Source: Palaemon carinicauda (Eukaryota > Arthropoda > Malacostraca > Decapoda > Palaemonidae). Taken from it: 64,000 nt of DNA. Below, piece by piece: positions 10,525 to 22,154 of the stretch (positions within the stretch are counted from its first letter, which is position 1; every line of letters starts with the position of its first letter). The notes under the pieces are model-generated. The model was not told the DNA's origin. It was given only the letters and a program-made list of their open reading frames with translations, and did no database searches. The stretch lies in the NCBI RefSeq assembly GCF_036898095.1, contig NC_090725.1, positions 330,900,913-330,964,912 on the forward strand. Direction: 5' to 3'. The translations under genes and the position numbers were made by a program.

Positions 10525-10920
10525 GTGACCTGGGAAGGGGGTGTCCGACTAGCGGTTGTGACCTGGGAAGGGGGTGTCCGACTAGCGGTTGTGACCTGGG
10601 AAGGGGGTGTCCGACTAGCAGTTGTGACCTGGGAAGGGGGTGTCCGACTAGCGGTTGTGACCTGGGAAGGGGGTGTCCGACTAGCGGTTGTGACCTGGGA
10701 AGGGGGTGTCCGACTAGCAGTTGTGACCTGGGAAGGGGGTGTCCGACTAGCGGTTGTGACCTGGGAAGGGGGTGTCCGACTAGCGGTTGTGACCTGGGAA
10801 GAGGGTAGCCGACTAGCGATTGTGACCTGGGAAGAAGGTGTCCGACTAGGTGTTGTGACCTGGGAATGTGGTGTCCGACTAGGTGTTGTGACCTGGGAAT
10901 GGGGTGTCCGACTAGGTACA
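10525..10920. repeat. 33-bp minisatellite, 12 units
   Basis: Twelve head-to-tail 33-bp units of the form GTGACCTGGGAAGGGGGTGT followed by CCGACTAGCGGTT. The first eight are almost identical, differing at one AGCGG/AGCAG position, and the last four diverge progressively. Because 33 is a multiple of three, both strands stay open: an 11-residue VTWEGGVRLAV repeat on plus and LVGHPLPRSQP on minus. I see no start context, signal or domain supporting a protein. The last unit abuts the giant triplet-rich array directly. Confidence 0.9.
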
Positions 10921-11622
10921 GTAAAAGTGAATCTTCATCAGGTAACAAAGCATGCTAGACCAAGTCAGACTTCTTCCCTCTGCTGCTTTTGTTGATGCTG
11001 CTGCTGCTCCTTGTCCTTTTACTCCTACCAATGTTGCTGCTCGTCCTCCTTCTTCTTCTGCTGCTGCTGCTGCTGCTGAGAAGAAGTTAGACTTGTTCTT
11101 TCTGCATTTGTCCACTTAAAGAAGAAACAGTACAGGTGAATCTTCATCAGGTAACAAAGCATGCTAGACCAAGTCTAGACTTCTTCCCTCTGCTGCTTTT
11201 GATACTGCTGCTGCTCCTTGTCCTTTTCCTCCTACTAATGTTGCTTCTCGTCCTCCTTCTTCTTCTGCTGCTGTTGCTGCTGCTGCTGCTGAGAAGAAGT
11301 CTGACTTGTTCTTTCTGCATTTTTCCACCTGATGAAGATACAGTACAAGTGAATCTTCATCAGGTAACAAAGCATGCTAGACCAAGTCAGACATCTTCCC
11401 TCTGCTGCTTTTGTTAATGCTGCTGCTGCTGCTGCTGAGAAGAAGAAGTCAGACTTGTTCTTTCTGCATTTGTCCACCTGATGAAGAAACAGTACAAGTG
11501 AATCTTCATCAGGTAACAAAGCATGCTAGACCAAGTCTAGACTTCTTCCCTCTACTGCTTTTGTAACTGCTGCTGCTCCTTGTCCTTTTCCTCCTGCTAA
11601 TGCTGCTGCTCGTCCTCCGTCT

Positions 11623-11653
<31 letters not shown>

Positions 11654-12267
11654 AGAAGAAATCAGACTTCTTCTTTCTGCATTTGTCCACTTGAAGAAGA
11701 AACAGTGCAAGTAAATCTTCATCAGGTAACAATGCATGCTAGACCAAGTCTAGACTTCTTCCCTCTGCTGCTTTTGTTGCTGCTGCTGCTCCTTGTCCTT
11801 TTCCTCCTACCAATGTTGCTGCTCGTCCTCCTTCTTCTTCTTCTTCTTCTGCTGCTGCTGCTGCTGCTGCTGAGAAGAAGTCAGACTTGTTCTTTCTGCA
11901 TTTGTTCACTTGAAGAAGAAACAATAGGCCTACAAGTGAATCTTCATCAGGTAACAAAGCAGGCTAGACCAAGTCTAGACTTCTTCCCTCTACTGCTTTT
12001 GTTACTGCTGCTGCTCCTTGTCCTTTTCCTCCTACCAATGTTGCTTCTGGTCCTCCTTCGTCTTCTGCTGCTGCTGCTGCTGCTGAGAAGAAATCAGACT
12101 TGTTCTTTCTGCATTTGTCCACTTGAAGAAGAAACAGTACAAGTGAATCTTCATCAGGTAACAAAGCATGCTATACCAAGTCTAGACTTCTTCCCTCTAC
12201 TGCTTTTGTTACTGCTGTTGCTCCTTGTCCTTTTCCTCCTACTAATATTGCTGCTCGTCCTCCTTCT

Positions 12268-12298
<31 letters not shown>

Positions 12299-12722
12299 AG
12301 AAGAAATCAGACTTGTTCTTTCTGCATTTGTCAACTTGAAGAAGAAACAGTACAAGTGAATCTTCATCAGATAATAAAGCATGCTAGACCAAGTCTAGAC
12401 TTCTTCCCTCTACTGCTTTTGTTACTGCTGCTGCTCCTTGTCCTTTTCCTCCTACTAATGTTGCTGCTCGTCCTCCTTCTTCTTCTTCTGCTGCTGCTTC
12501 TGCAGAGAAGAAAAAGTCAGACTTGTTCTTTCTGCATTTGTCCACTTGAAGAAGAAACAGTACAACTGAATCTTCATCAGGTAACAAAGCATGCTAGACC
12601 AAGTCTAGACTTCTTCCCTCTGCTGCTTTTGTTACTGCTGCTGCTCCTTGTACTTTTCCTCATACCAATGTTGCTGCTGGTCCTCCTCCTCCTCCTCCTC
12701 CTTCTTCTTCTTCTTCTTCTTC

Positions 12723-12753
<31 letters not shown>

Positions 12754-12988
12754 CTTCTTCTGCTGCTGCTGCTGCTGCTGCTGAGAAGAAGTCAGTATTG
12801 TTCTTTCTGCATTTGTCCACCTGATGAAGATACAGTACAGGTGAATCTTCATCAGGTAACAAAGCATGCTAGACCAAGTCAGATTTCTTCTCTCTGCTGC
12901 TTTTGTTACTGCTGCTGCTGCTCCTTGTCCTTTTCCTCCCACCAATGTTGCTGCTGGTCCTCCTTCTTCTTCTTCTTCTTCTTCTTCT

Positions 12989-13020
<32 letters not shown>

Positions 13021-13431
13021 GAAGAAGTCAGACTTATTCTTTCTGCATTTGTCCACCTGATGAAGAAACAGTACAAGTGAATCTTCATCAGGTAACAAAG
13101 CATGCTAGACCAAGTCAGACTTCCTCTCTCTGCTGCTTTTGTTACTGCTGCTGCTGCTTCTTGTCCTTTTCCTCCCACCAATGTTGCTGCTGATCCTCCT
13201 TCTTCTTCTTCTTCTTCTTCTTCTTCTTCTTTTGCTGCTGCTGCTGCTGCTGCTGAGAAGAAGTCAGACTTATTCTTTCTGCATTTGTCCACCTGATGAA
13301 GAAACAGTACAAGTGAATCTTCATCAGGTAACAAAGCATGCTAGACCAAGTCAGACTTCTTCTCTCTGCTGCTTTTGTTACTGCTGCTGCTGCTCCTTGT
13401 CCTTTTCCTCCTACCAATGTTGCTGATGGTC

Positions 13432-13465
<34 letters not shown>

Positions 13466-13470
13466 TTCTT

Positions 13471-13503
<33 letters not shown>

Positions 13504-13679
13504 AGAAGAAGTCAGACTTATTCTTTCTGCATTTGTCCACCTGATGAAGAAACAGTACAAGTGAATCTTCATCAGGTAACAAAGCATGCTAGACCAAGTC
13601 AGACTTCTTCTCTCTGCTGCTTTTGTTACTGCTGCTGCTGCTCCTTGTCCTTTTCCTCCTACCAATGTTACTGATGGTC

Positions 13680-13713
<34 letters not shown>

Positions 13714-14854
13714 TTCTTTTGCTGCTGCTGCGGCTGCTGCTGCTGCTGAGAAGTAGTTTGACTTGTTTTCTGCATTTGTCCACCTGATGAAGAAACAGTA
13801 CAAGTGAATCTTCATCAGGTAACAAAGCATTGCTAGACAAAGTCAGACTTCTTCTCTCTGCTGCTTTTGTTACTGCTGCTGCTGCTCCTTGTCCTTTTCC
13901 TCCTACCAATGTTGCTGCTGGTCCGCCTTCTTCTTCTTCTTCTGCTGCTGCTCCTGCTGAGAAGAAGTCAGACTTATTCTTTCTGCATTTGTCCACCTGA
14001 TGAAGAAACAGTACAGGTGAATCTTCATCAGGTAACAAAGCATGCTAGACCAAGTCAGACTTCTTTTCTCTGCTGCTTTTGTTACTGCTGCTGCTGCTCC
14101 TTGTCCTTTTCCTCCCACCAATGTTGCTGCTGATCCTCCTTCTTCTTCTTCTTCTTCTTCTTCTTCTTCTTCTTCTTTTTCTTCTGCTGGTGCTGCTGCT
14201 GAGAAAAAGTCAGACTTATTCTTTCTGCTTTTGTCCACCTGATGAAGAAACATTACAGGTGAATCTTCATCAGGTAACAAAGCATGCTAGACCAAGTCAG
14301 ACTTCTTCTCTCTGCTGCTTTTGTTACTGCTGCTGCTGCTCCTTGTCCTTTTCCTCCTACCGATGTTGCTGCTGGTCATTCTTCTACTTCTTCTTCTTCT
14401 TCTTCTTCTTATTCTGCTGCTGCTGCTGCTGCTGAGAAGAAGTCAGACTTATTCTTTCTGCATTTGTCCACCTGATGAAGAAACAGTACAGGTGAATCTT
14501 CATCAGGTAACAAAGCATGCTAGACCAAGTCAGACTTCTTCTCTCTGCTGTTTTTGTTACTGCTGCTGCTGCTCCTTGTCCTTTTCCTCCTACCAATGTT
14601 GCTGCTGGTCCTCCTCCTTCTTCTTCTTCTTCTTCTACTGCTGCTGCTGCTGAGAAGAAGTCAGACTTGTTCTTTCTGCATTTTTCCACCTGATGAAGAA
14701 ACAGTACAAGTTAATCTTCATCAGGTAACAAAGCATGCTAGAGCAAGTCTGACTTCTTCTCTCTGCTGCTTTTGGTACTGCTGCTGCTGCTCCTTGTCCT
14801 TTTCCTCCTACCAATGTTGCTGCTGGTCCTCCTTCTTCTTCTTCTTCTTCTTCT

Positions 14855-14885
<31 letters not shown>

Positions 14886-15078
14886 AGAAGAAGTCAGACT
14901 TATTCTTTCTGCATTTGTCCACCTGATGAAGAAACAGTACAAGTGAATCTTCATCAGGTAACAAAGCATGCTAGACCAAGTCAGACTTCTTCTCTCTGCT
15001 GCTTTTGTTACTGCTGCTGCTGCTCCTTGTCCTTTTCCTCCTACCAATGTTGCTGCTGGTCCTTCTTCTTCTTCTTCT

Positions 15079-15109
<31 letters not shown>

Positions 15110-15533
15110 AGAAGAAATCAGACTTATTCTTTCTGCATTTGTCCACCTGATGAAGAAACAGTACAAGTGAATCTTCATCAGGTAACAAAGCATGCTAGAC
15201 AAAGTCAGACTTCTTCTCTCTGCTGCTTTTGTTACTACTGCTGCTGCTCCTTGTCCTTTTCCTCCAACCAATGTTGCTGCTGGTTCTCCTTCTTTTTTCT
15301 TTTCTTCTTCTTCTTCTTCTACTGCTGCTGCTGCTGCTGCTGCTGAGAAGAAGTCAGACTTTTTCTGCATTTGTCCACCTGATGAAGAAACAGTACAAGT
15401 GAATCTTCATCAGGCAACAAAGCATGCTAGACCAAGTCAGACTTCTTCTCTCTGCTGCTTTTGTTACTGCTGCTGCTGCTCCTAGTCCTTTTCCTCCTAC
15501 CAATGTTGCTGCTGGTCTACCTTCTTCTTCTTT

Positions 15534-15565
<32 letters not shown>

Positions 15566-15988
15566 AGAAGAAGTCAGACTTATTCTGTCTGCATTTTTCT
15601 ACCTGATGAAGAAACAGTACAAGTGAATCTCCATCAGGTAACAAAGCATGCTAGACCAAGTCAGACTTCTTCTCTCTGCTGCTTTGGTTACTGCTGCTGC
15701 TGCTCCTTGTCCTTTTCCTCCTACCAATTTTGCTGCTGTTCCTCCTACTTCTTCTTCTTATTCTTTTTCTTCTTCTTCTGCTGATGCTGCTGAGAAGTCA
15801 GACTTGTTTTTTCTGCATTTGTCCACCTGATGAAGAAACAGTACAAGTGAATCTTCATCAGGTAACAAAGCATGCTAGACCAAGTCAGACTTCTTCTCTC
15901 TGCTGCTTTTGTTACTGCTGCTGCTGCTCCTTGTCCTTTTCCTCCTACCAATGTTGCTGCTGGTCCTTCTTCTTCTTCTTCTTCTTCT

Positions 15989-16019
<31 letters not shown>

Positions 16020-16784
16020 AGAAGAAATCAGACTTATTCTTTCTGCATTTGTCCACCTGATGAAGAAACAGTACAAGTGAATCTTCATCAGGTAACAAAG
16101 CATGCTAGACAGAGGCTGACTTTTTCTCTCTGCTGCTTTTGTTACTGCTGCTGCTGCTCCTTGTCCTTTTCCTCCTACCAATGTTGCTGCTGGTCCTCTT
16201 TCTTCTTCTTCTTCTTCTTCTTCTTCTTCTTCTTCTTCTACTGCTGCTGCTGCTGCTGCTGCTACAGCTGAGAAGATGTCAGACTTATTCTTTCTGCATT
16301 TGTCCACCTGATGAAGAAACAGTACAGGTGATTCTTCATCAGGTAACAAAGCATGCTAGACCAAGTCAGACTTCTTCTTTCTGCTGCTTTTGTTACTGCT
16401 GCTGCTGCTCCCTGTCCTTTTCCTCCTACCAATGTTGCTGCTGGTCCTCTTTCTTCTTCTTCTTATTTCTCTTCTTCTTCTTGTTCTTCTGCTGCTGCTG
16501 CTGCTGCTTAGAAGAAGTCAGACTTGTTCTTTCTGCATTTGTCCACCTGATGAAGAAACAGTACAAGTGAATCTTCATCAGGTAACAAAGCATGCTAGAC
16601 CAAGTCAGACTTCTTCTCTCTGCTGCTTTTGTTACTGCTGCTGCTGCTCCTTGTCCTTTTCCTCCTACCAATGTTGCTGCTGGTCCGCCTTCTTCTTCTT
16701 CTTCTGCTGCTGCTGCTGCTACTGCTGCTGCTGAGAAGAAGTCAGACTTGTTCTTTCTGCATTTGTCCACCTGATGAAGAAACA
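10921..16784 (+). repeat. Giant tandem array, block A
   Basis: About 25 direct units (estimated), typically 200-250 bp. In order, a core unit has a hairpin (ACCTGATGAAGA, 15-nt loop, TCTTCATCAGGT), then GTAACAAAGCATGCTAG, AAGTCAGACTTCTTCTC, a C/T-rich segment ending near GTTGCTGCTGGTCCTCC, (TTC)n, (TGC)n, and GAGAAGAAGTCAGACTT. Example: hairpin arms at 14921-14932 and 14948-14959, with the next unit starting at 15145. The first units (to about 12.6 kb) are an older variant with TCTAGA after CAAG and CACTTGAAGAAG in place of CACCTGATGAAG, so their hairpin is weakened. The plus strand is strongly pyrimidine-rich. Open frames occur in all units because length changes are mostly multiples of three; I do not call them genes. 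Confidence 0.95.
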
Positions 16785-16789
16785 GTACA

Positions 16790-17878
16790 TGTACAAGACA
16801 TTTCATATTTTCACATGGCGACAGGAAAGACTAGTAATTATTAAGAATTTGGTATTTTCAATTGCCCTACTCTTGGTACCATCAAACTGTCTTTCCTGCC
16901 GTCCAGTCTTTAAAGATGGATAGTTTGCTAACTCCTCCTCCTTCCATATGCTTCACTCGAGCGAAAACGACGACGAGGAGGCAGGCAGCCCGGCCGTCCG
17001 ACAGTGTCAGAGACAGAGACACAGAGACCTCACTCACCTGGAAAGGTTTCCACATTTTTGATTTGTCCGACATGCCTTTCTTAGGCTAAAGGCTATTATT
17101 GGGATCCCTGGTCTACGTCACCCTCTTGTGAAAATCTGCCAAAATCCATCTGCAACGCCTTTGTGCATGGTTCGACAATGGTGAGTACCAAGAATATATA
17201 GGGCTTATTTTTAAGGTTATCATTGCGAACTCTCATTGCCTTGTGTTGCCTATTTCAAGTTTTTCCTGTCTGTCATTTTTAACCTTATGAAGATTAGTAA
17301 TAGATTTTTGTGGTCAATGTTTTATATATCGTATTCTCTTGTCCTTTCAGGTGATTTAGCTCTCGGACTAGTAACTCTAGCTTATTTATAAATTCACGTT
17401 CTTAACACTTGGGTAAGAGAATCGTCAAATACATTGTTTCGAATGGTTATATTTATGACGAATTGTCTCCCATATTACGACCGAGCAAATTTATATTAGG
17501 TTTACCGTTCATTTCAGGAAGGTGTTCGGTTTCGATGTATCGGCCCTTTTATTTCCTTCCTGATACTAATGTAAACCTCAGTTGCTCAATTGTAAGGTAA
17601 TTTTAAGTGGGTTATTATTCCGATGGGTATATTCTTCTATATAAATGACCATGACTTTTAGATACTAATCTTCTTGAATATTTCTTTACAGACAGCGAGC
17701 GAAGCAGAACGAAGGAAACGCCCTACGATTTACGTGAATTGCCTTGTTCTCCAACCAACTGTTTAACTCCGTTACTACGTTATTTTAAAGGCTTATTTAT
17801 GTAATAAATATCATATTTAATTACATTTTTCCTTCCAACCTTTATTACAAACCACAGATTTTTATGGTGTTCTGCTTA
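16790..17878 (+). repeat. 5' LTR
   Basis: Starts TGTACAAGACATTTC and ends GGTGTTCTGCTTA; 1089 bp. Its end is fixed by comparison with the other copy. AATAAA at 17803-17808 is a likely poly(A) signal about 70 bp from the LTR end. The terminal bases are TG...TA rather than the usual TG...CA. Short open frames at 16862-17089 and 17409-17600 have no recognisable domain and recur in the 3' LTR. Confidence 0.9.
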
Positions 17879-17896
17879 TGGCGCCCAACGTGGGGC
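17879..17896 (+). promoter_or_regulatory. Primer-binding site, tRNA-Lys type
   Basis: TGGCGCCCAACGTGGGGC begins at the first base after the 5' LTR. It is the complement expected for the 3' end of a tRNA-Lys(1,2)-type primer, including the TGG that pairs with CCA. Its perfect form implies that minus-strand priming was functional in the parent element. Confidence 0.85.
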
Positions 17897-18101
17897 AACA
17901 CAATGAAAGGTGCTTAATGATGGTGCAGATGATCCAGTAGAGAATTGACCACGACCGGGGCTCCCAGTAGTCTCATATTTCTATTTGCAGGACTTTGACA
18001 TTTTCCTTTCCAGGATATTAACATTTCATTTAAATAAATATATTTTTCCTTTTCAAAAAGTTAACATTTTATTATTTTGCATTTGTTATACGTTTGTTAT
18101 A

Positions 18102-21100
18102 ATGGCTAACTTACAGGTACTGATTGGACAACGAAAAGTCATTCGGAGAAAAGTCACAGAACAATTCAATAGGTCTGACACCTATTCTGCCCTTACACAA
18201 GAAGAAAAGTTAGCTATTAAAGGTCTTCTTGTTAATTATAGAAACAAGCTGTCAGAGCTAGATGATCATATCCTCTTGAAGAAATTTCCTGACGTATCTG
18301 ATGAAGCAGAGTTAGAGCCAGAATTAACAAGTTGCCAGGATTATTTAGATAAAATTGAGTATTGTTTACCATTACTTGAGATTTCCAGGGGTAATAATGG
18401 TTCTAATATTCCCGACGTGGCCCGCAGTTTACTGAAACAGCCAACAGCTCCTCTTCCTAAGTTTACAAGCAAAGAAGGAGAAGATTTATTGAAATTTATA
18501 GCAGAATTTGAGGCTACAACTAATGTATTTCAGTATCCTGATAGAGATTTACTTTTATTGCTGAAGCAACAGATAGACGGTCGAGCAAAGACTTTATTAT
18601 ATTCTCTGGAAGCTGACAAACAGCGTTATGTAGATGCCAAAGAATTATTGATTTCCGCCTTTGCTTCTAAGGAGGTTTGTAAAAACAATACAATTAGGAA
18701 AATTACGGAATTAAGTCTAAGAGAGGGTGATGACCCCTTCACATTTATTTCCATCCTCCGATCAGTATGTGAAGCAGTCAAGACTTTTAACATTGGAGCG
18801 GATGAATTTGTCAGATATTTTGCTTGGCACGGCTTAAATGGTCGCTTTCAGCGTCATTTTATAAATATTACAGGAAAAACTCATCCTTCCTTAAATGACA
18901 TTATTTCACATTTCTTTGCAGCTTGCGAAAGGTACGAAAGTGACGGGAAAGGTGTTGAAAGCTTGAAATGTAAAGCTTCACGTGTCAAAACATTAACACT
19001 CCCTCTTCCTAAAGAGAGTACTACCAGCATGGCTGCGGAAGCAGTAACATATGATAAAGACAGGTCTTCGCCTCAGTGTTCCTTGTGTTCTGCGGTTGGA
19101 AATACTGATAAATTTCACTTTATCCATAAGTGCCCTAATTTTCTTTCTCCTACAGATAAAGTGCATATTTTAAAATCTAGAAATGGATGTGTAAAATGCG
19201 GCCAGTTTAATCATGTTTCCGGTAAGTGTCGTTTTAAATTCAAAAGACGCTGTTCAAATTGTAACAGCTGGCATATGACTTACCTATGTGATAGGAGTCA
19301 GTCACCAGACAGAGACTCTAACAATATTAATAACTGCAAATCCAAGGTGGAAACTTCTTCTCAAATAAGCAGCGGTGTTGCCGTCCTTCCTACTTGTCAT
19401 GGTGATTCCATTTTACCCACCTTTTCATTTAAAGTTGGGGGGACTGTTTACAGAGGACTGAAGGACAGTGGTTCGCAGAGCACGTTTGTCACTAAGAAAT
19501 TGGCGGAGGAGAATAATCTTAAAATCATTAACTCTAAAGTAAAGCTAACAGTTAATGGGTTTAATGGTAACAAAGAGTATTTTACTGAAATTGTTGAAGT
19601 TCCTGTTACGATCGGAGATAAATCCTTTATAATTTATTGCTTGGTTGTACCAAACATTAATGTAGCATTGAAATTACCTCTGCTTGGTAGATTAGTTGAT
19701 AAATTTCAGGCACAAGGTGTTAAATTAGCTGATCAATTCCTTAATAAATTTTCTCATGAAATTGATAATGTTCAGCTCATTTTAGGTACAGACTTCGCTT
19801 ATTGTATTGCAGGTACAGATACAGTTTTTGGAGGAATAAATTCATCGATGTATACCGAGTGTCATGCAGGTATTTTGCTGTCTGGTAGCATTGACTTAAT
19901 GATTAAGAATATTGACAATTTAGCTGATACGAGAGTGCAAACATCGGTTGTTAGTAACCCATTTGAGTATAGTTCTTCTATTCATATCCAGAGTAGTTCC
20001 TTTTTGCTGAACTCTAAAGTTGATATTTTTGCCGATGATGACGTTAATAATAACTTTGAGGTAAACTGTTCATTTTCTGTAATAAATGAAAGAGGTATGC
20101 TTATGGAGAAACCACTGCAACAGGCCACTGATCAACTTCTAGAGTCTGAATGTAATTATTATTTAAATTACGATCAGAATTTCTACAATGATGAAAGTAT
20201 TGAACTTAACAACCAGTTGCAAACTTCTTGCTTTTTTTCAGGACCACATTTAAGTATAAATGAAGTTCCAGAATTGTCAAGTACTAGACAAGCATTTGAG
20301 ATGCCCACTGAGGTTCAAGCAACTCCTTCCACAGCTCGGGTTATTGAAGTTGCTAACAATCTTATTGATATTAATAATTATTCCAATTTCAGGAAACTTG
20401 TATTGATTTTTCGCTATATTTTCTTAGTGGTGCACAAGTGGAAGCTGAAAGCGAAAATTGCTTGCTCACCAGTCGCTAATTACTTTGCCCAGGCTATAAA
20501 TTACTTGTTAAACAATGAACAAAGAAAGCATTATCCTGAAGTATATTCTTACCTACAGCATGGTCTTAATTCCAGAAAAGACATTCCTCCTATTATAACG
20601 CAACTTAATGTATTTTTAGATTCACAGGGTCTTCTGAGAGTTAAGAGTAAATTCAAAAAATGGAATTATGGCTTAAGTGGAAATTACCCTTTATTATTGC
20701 ACCCAGACAGTCATTTGACCAAACTAATTATTTGGGATGCACACCTCAAATTATTACATTCAGGATGTTATTCTGTATTAACAGAGCTCAGAAAGCATTA
20801 TTACATCCCTAAACATTTCTCAGTTGTGAAAAAGGCTCTTAAACAGTGTGTTCATTGTCGTAGGTTTAATAATCGTTATATAAGGTTAAATCAGAACTTT
20901 TACAGAGACTTCAGAGCAGATCCTCCTACGGTTCCTTTTTCTAACATATTTATGGATTATCTAGGACCCTTCAATACGAAGGATGGAAAAGAGACCCGTA
21001 AGGTTTGGTTACTATGTATCACCTGTACTTGGTCTAGGGCAGTTAACCTCAAAATTTGCAGGAGTTTGAATGTTGCAGAATTTTTAAGAGCATTTCAGCT

Positions 21101-22007
21101 ACACTGCTTTGAGTACGGGATTCCTCAACTTTGTATTAGTGATCTTGGGACTCAGTTGGTGGCAGGAGGTAATACCATAACTTCCTTCATTAGTGACCCT
21201 CAGACGCAATTATATTTTGAGGAAAATAATGTAAAACCCCTCTCCTTTCAGCAATATTTCAAAGGCTGCAGTGAATTGGGATCATTAGTAGAAGTCTGTG
21301 TAAAAATGGTCAAAAGATTAATGTTTGGAGCAATTAAGAATTTTGTATTGACGTATGTAGACTTTGAATTTCTTGTCTGTAATATTGTGCATCTCATTAA
21401 TCGACGACCTATAGCCTTCAAAGAAGCTGTTCGTGCTGAGACTGACAATGTGCCCGAACCAATAACGCCGGAACAGCTCGTGCGAGGCTATGAATTGACT
21501 TCTCTAAACCTTATCCCTAATCTTCAACCTCTTTCAGTTGAAGATCCAGAATTTGACCCTGATAATCAAGCTATTTCTCAGAATTACGTAAAGTTGTGTA
21601 AAATTAGGCAGACTTTAATAGAGACCTATCATAATGAATTTCTAGGTACTCTGATTCAGCAAGCAGTTGACAGAAAGGAGCGGTATCGACCCGTTACTCA
21701 TAAATTACTGAAGGTTGGCGATGTTGTATTAATTAAGGAGGAACATACCAAAAGGAATAATTATCCTCTAGGCATAATTTTGGAAGTTTTTAAGAATGAT
21801 TTGGGTGAAGTTACCCATGCTGTTATTAAGAAGGGAAAAACAGGCCAGACATCAAGGTTGCATGTAAATAATATTATTCCAATACTAGAAAACACAGGAA
21901 GTACCAATTCAGCTACTCCTGATGTTTGTAATTCTGTTACTTCGTCCTTAAGGCCCAAAAGAAAGGCTGCTATATTAAGCCAAGAAAGGACAAGACAGAT
22001 GCTTTAA
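18102..22007 (+). CDS. Gag-protease-integrase polyprotein of a Bel/Pao-like element, no RT/RNase H seen
   Basis: One open frame. I chose the start at 18102 (a protein starting [10 protein letters not shown]); an in-frame ATG at 17985 would add 39 hydrophobic residues with no Gag character. Residue numbers here count from 17985. A Pao-type Gag region spans about 150-320. Zinc knuckles follow, including C402-x2-C405-x4-H410-x4-C415 and C423-x2-C426-x3-H430-x4-C435. A retropepsin-like protease has the active site D494-S495-G496. An acidic, low-homology linker covers 640-790. Integrase follows: H920/H925/C955/C958 zinc site, catalytic triad D991, D1053, E1103, and a C-terminal domain at about 1245-1300 resembling DUF5641. 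The usual RT and RNase H blocks between protease and integrase are missing without any stop or shift. At 1340 residues it is several hundred shorter than typical Bel/Pao polyproteins. Confidence 0.85.
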   Translation: MANLQVLIGQRKVIRRKVTEQFNRSDTYSALTQEEKLAIKGLLVNYRNKLSELDDHILLKKFPDVSDEAELEPELTSCQDYLDKIEYCLPLLEISRGNNGSNIPDVARSLLKQPTAPLPKFTSKEGEDLLKFIAEFEATTNVFQYPDRDLLLLLKQQIDGRAKTLLYSLEADKQRYVDAKELLISAFASKEVCKNNTIRKITELSLREGDDPFTFISILRSVCEAVKTFNIGADEFVRYFAWHGLNGRFQRHFINITGKTHPSLNDIISHFFAACERYESDGKGVESLKCKASRVKTLTLPLPKESTTSMAAEAVTYDKDRSSPQCSLCSAVGNTDKFHFIHKCPNFLSPTDKVHILKSRNGCVKCGQFNHVSGKCRFKFKRRCSNCNSWHMTYLCDRSQSPDRDSNNINNCKSKVETSSQISSGVAVLPTCHGDSILPTFSFKVGGTVYRGLKDSGSQSTFVTKKLAEENNLKIINSKVKLTVNGFNGNKEYFTEIVEVPVTIGDKSFIIYCLVVPNINVALKLPLLGRLVDKFQAQGVKLADQFLNKFSHEIDNVQLILGTDFAYCIAGTDTVFGGINSSMYTECHAGILLSGSIDLMIKNIDNLADTRVQTSVVSNPFEYSSSIHIQSSSFLLNSKVDIFADDDVNNNFEVNCSFSVINERGMLMEKPLQQATDQLLESECNYYLNYDQNFYNDESIELNNQLQTSCFFSGPHLSINEVPELSSTRQAFEMPTEVQATPSTARVIEVANNLIDINNYSNFRKLVLIFRYIFLVVHKWKLKAKIACSPVANYFAQAINYLLNNEQRKHYPEVYSYLQHGLNSRKDIPPIITQLNVFLDSQGLLRVKSKFKKWNYGLSGNYPLLLHPDSHLTKLIIWDAHLKLLHSGCYSVLTELRKHYYIPKHFSVVKKALKQCVHCRRFNNRYIRLNQNFYRDFRADPPTVPFSNIFMDYLGPFNTKDGKETRKVWLLCITCTWSRAVNLKICRSLNVAEFLRAFQLHCFEYGIPQLCISDLGTQLVAGGNTITSFISDPQTQLYFEENNVKPLSFQQYFKGCSELGSLVEVCVKMVKRLMFGAIKNFVLTYVDFEFLVCNIVHLINRRPIAFKEAVRAETDNVPEPITPEQLVRGYELTSLNLIPNLQPLSVEDPEFDPDNQAISQNYVKLCKIRQTLIETYHNEFLGTLIQQAVDRKERYRPVTHKLLKVGDVVLIKEEHTKRNNYPLGIILEVFKNDLGEVTHAVIKKGKTGQTSRLHVNNIIPILENTGSTNSATPDVCNSVTSSLRPKRKAAILSQERTRQML

Positions 22008-22154
22008 TCTTTATTCAGTATTTGTATTTTCTTGTATTTAATTTAATTATTTTTACATTTCTTAAATGTATTTTTTCTTACAATTGTCCTTGTTACATAT
22101 GTTTCATGATGGAATTTTTTCATTTCTGAAAAAATCCCATCTTCGCCCCTGGAC
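22008..22154 (+). other. 3' untranslated interval with no clear polypurine tract
   Basis: T-rich spacer between the stop codon and the 3' LTR. The bases just before the LTR read CTTCGCCCCTGGAC; the only purine run nearby is CTGAAAAAAT about 20 bp upstream. A normal plus-strand primer tract is therefore not obvious. Confidence 0.6.

Noticed and set aside
10921..16784. CRISPR-like array
   Set aside because: Units are long, adjacent and similar throughout, with no unique spacers, and the context is eukaryotic.
16862..17600. Small open frames in the Bel/Pao LTRs (and 22227-22965)
   Set aside because: They recur only because the LTR is duplicated, and they have no recognisable domain or start context.
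18102..22007. FADDD at residues 682-686 as an RT catalytic loop
   Set aside because: No flanking RT motifs and it lies in an acidic low-homology linker; a two-aspartate match alone is not evidence.
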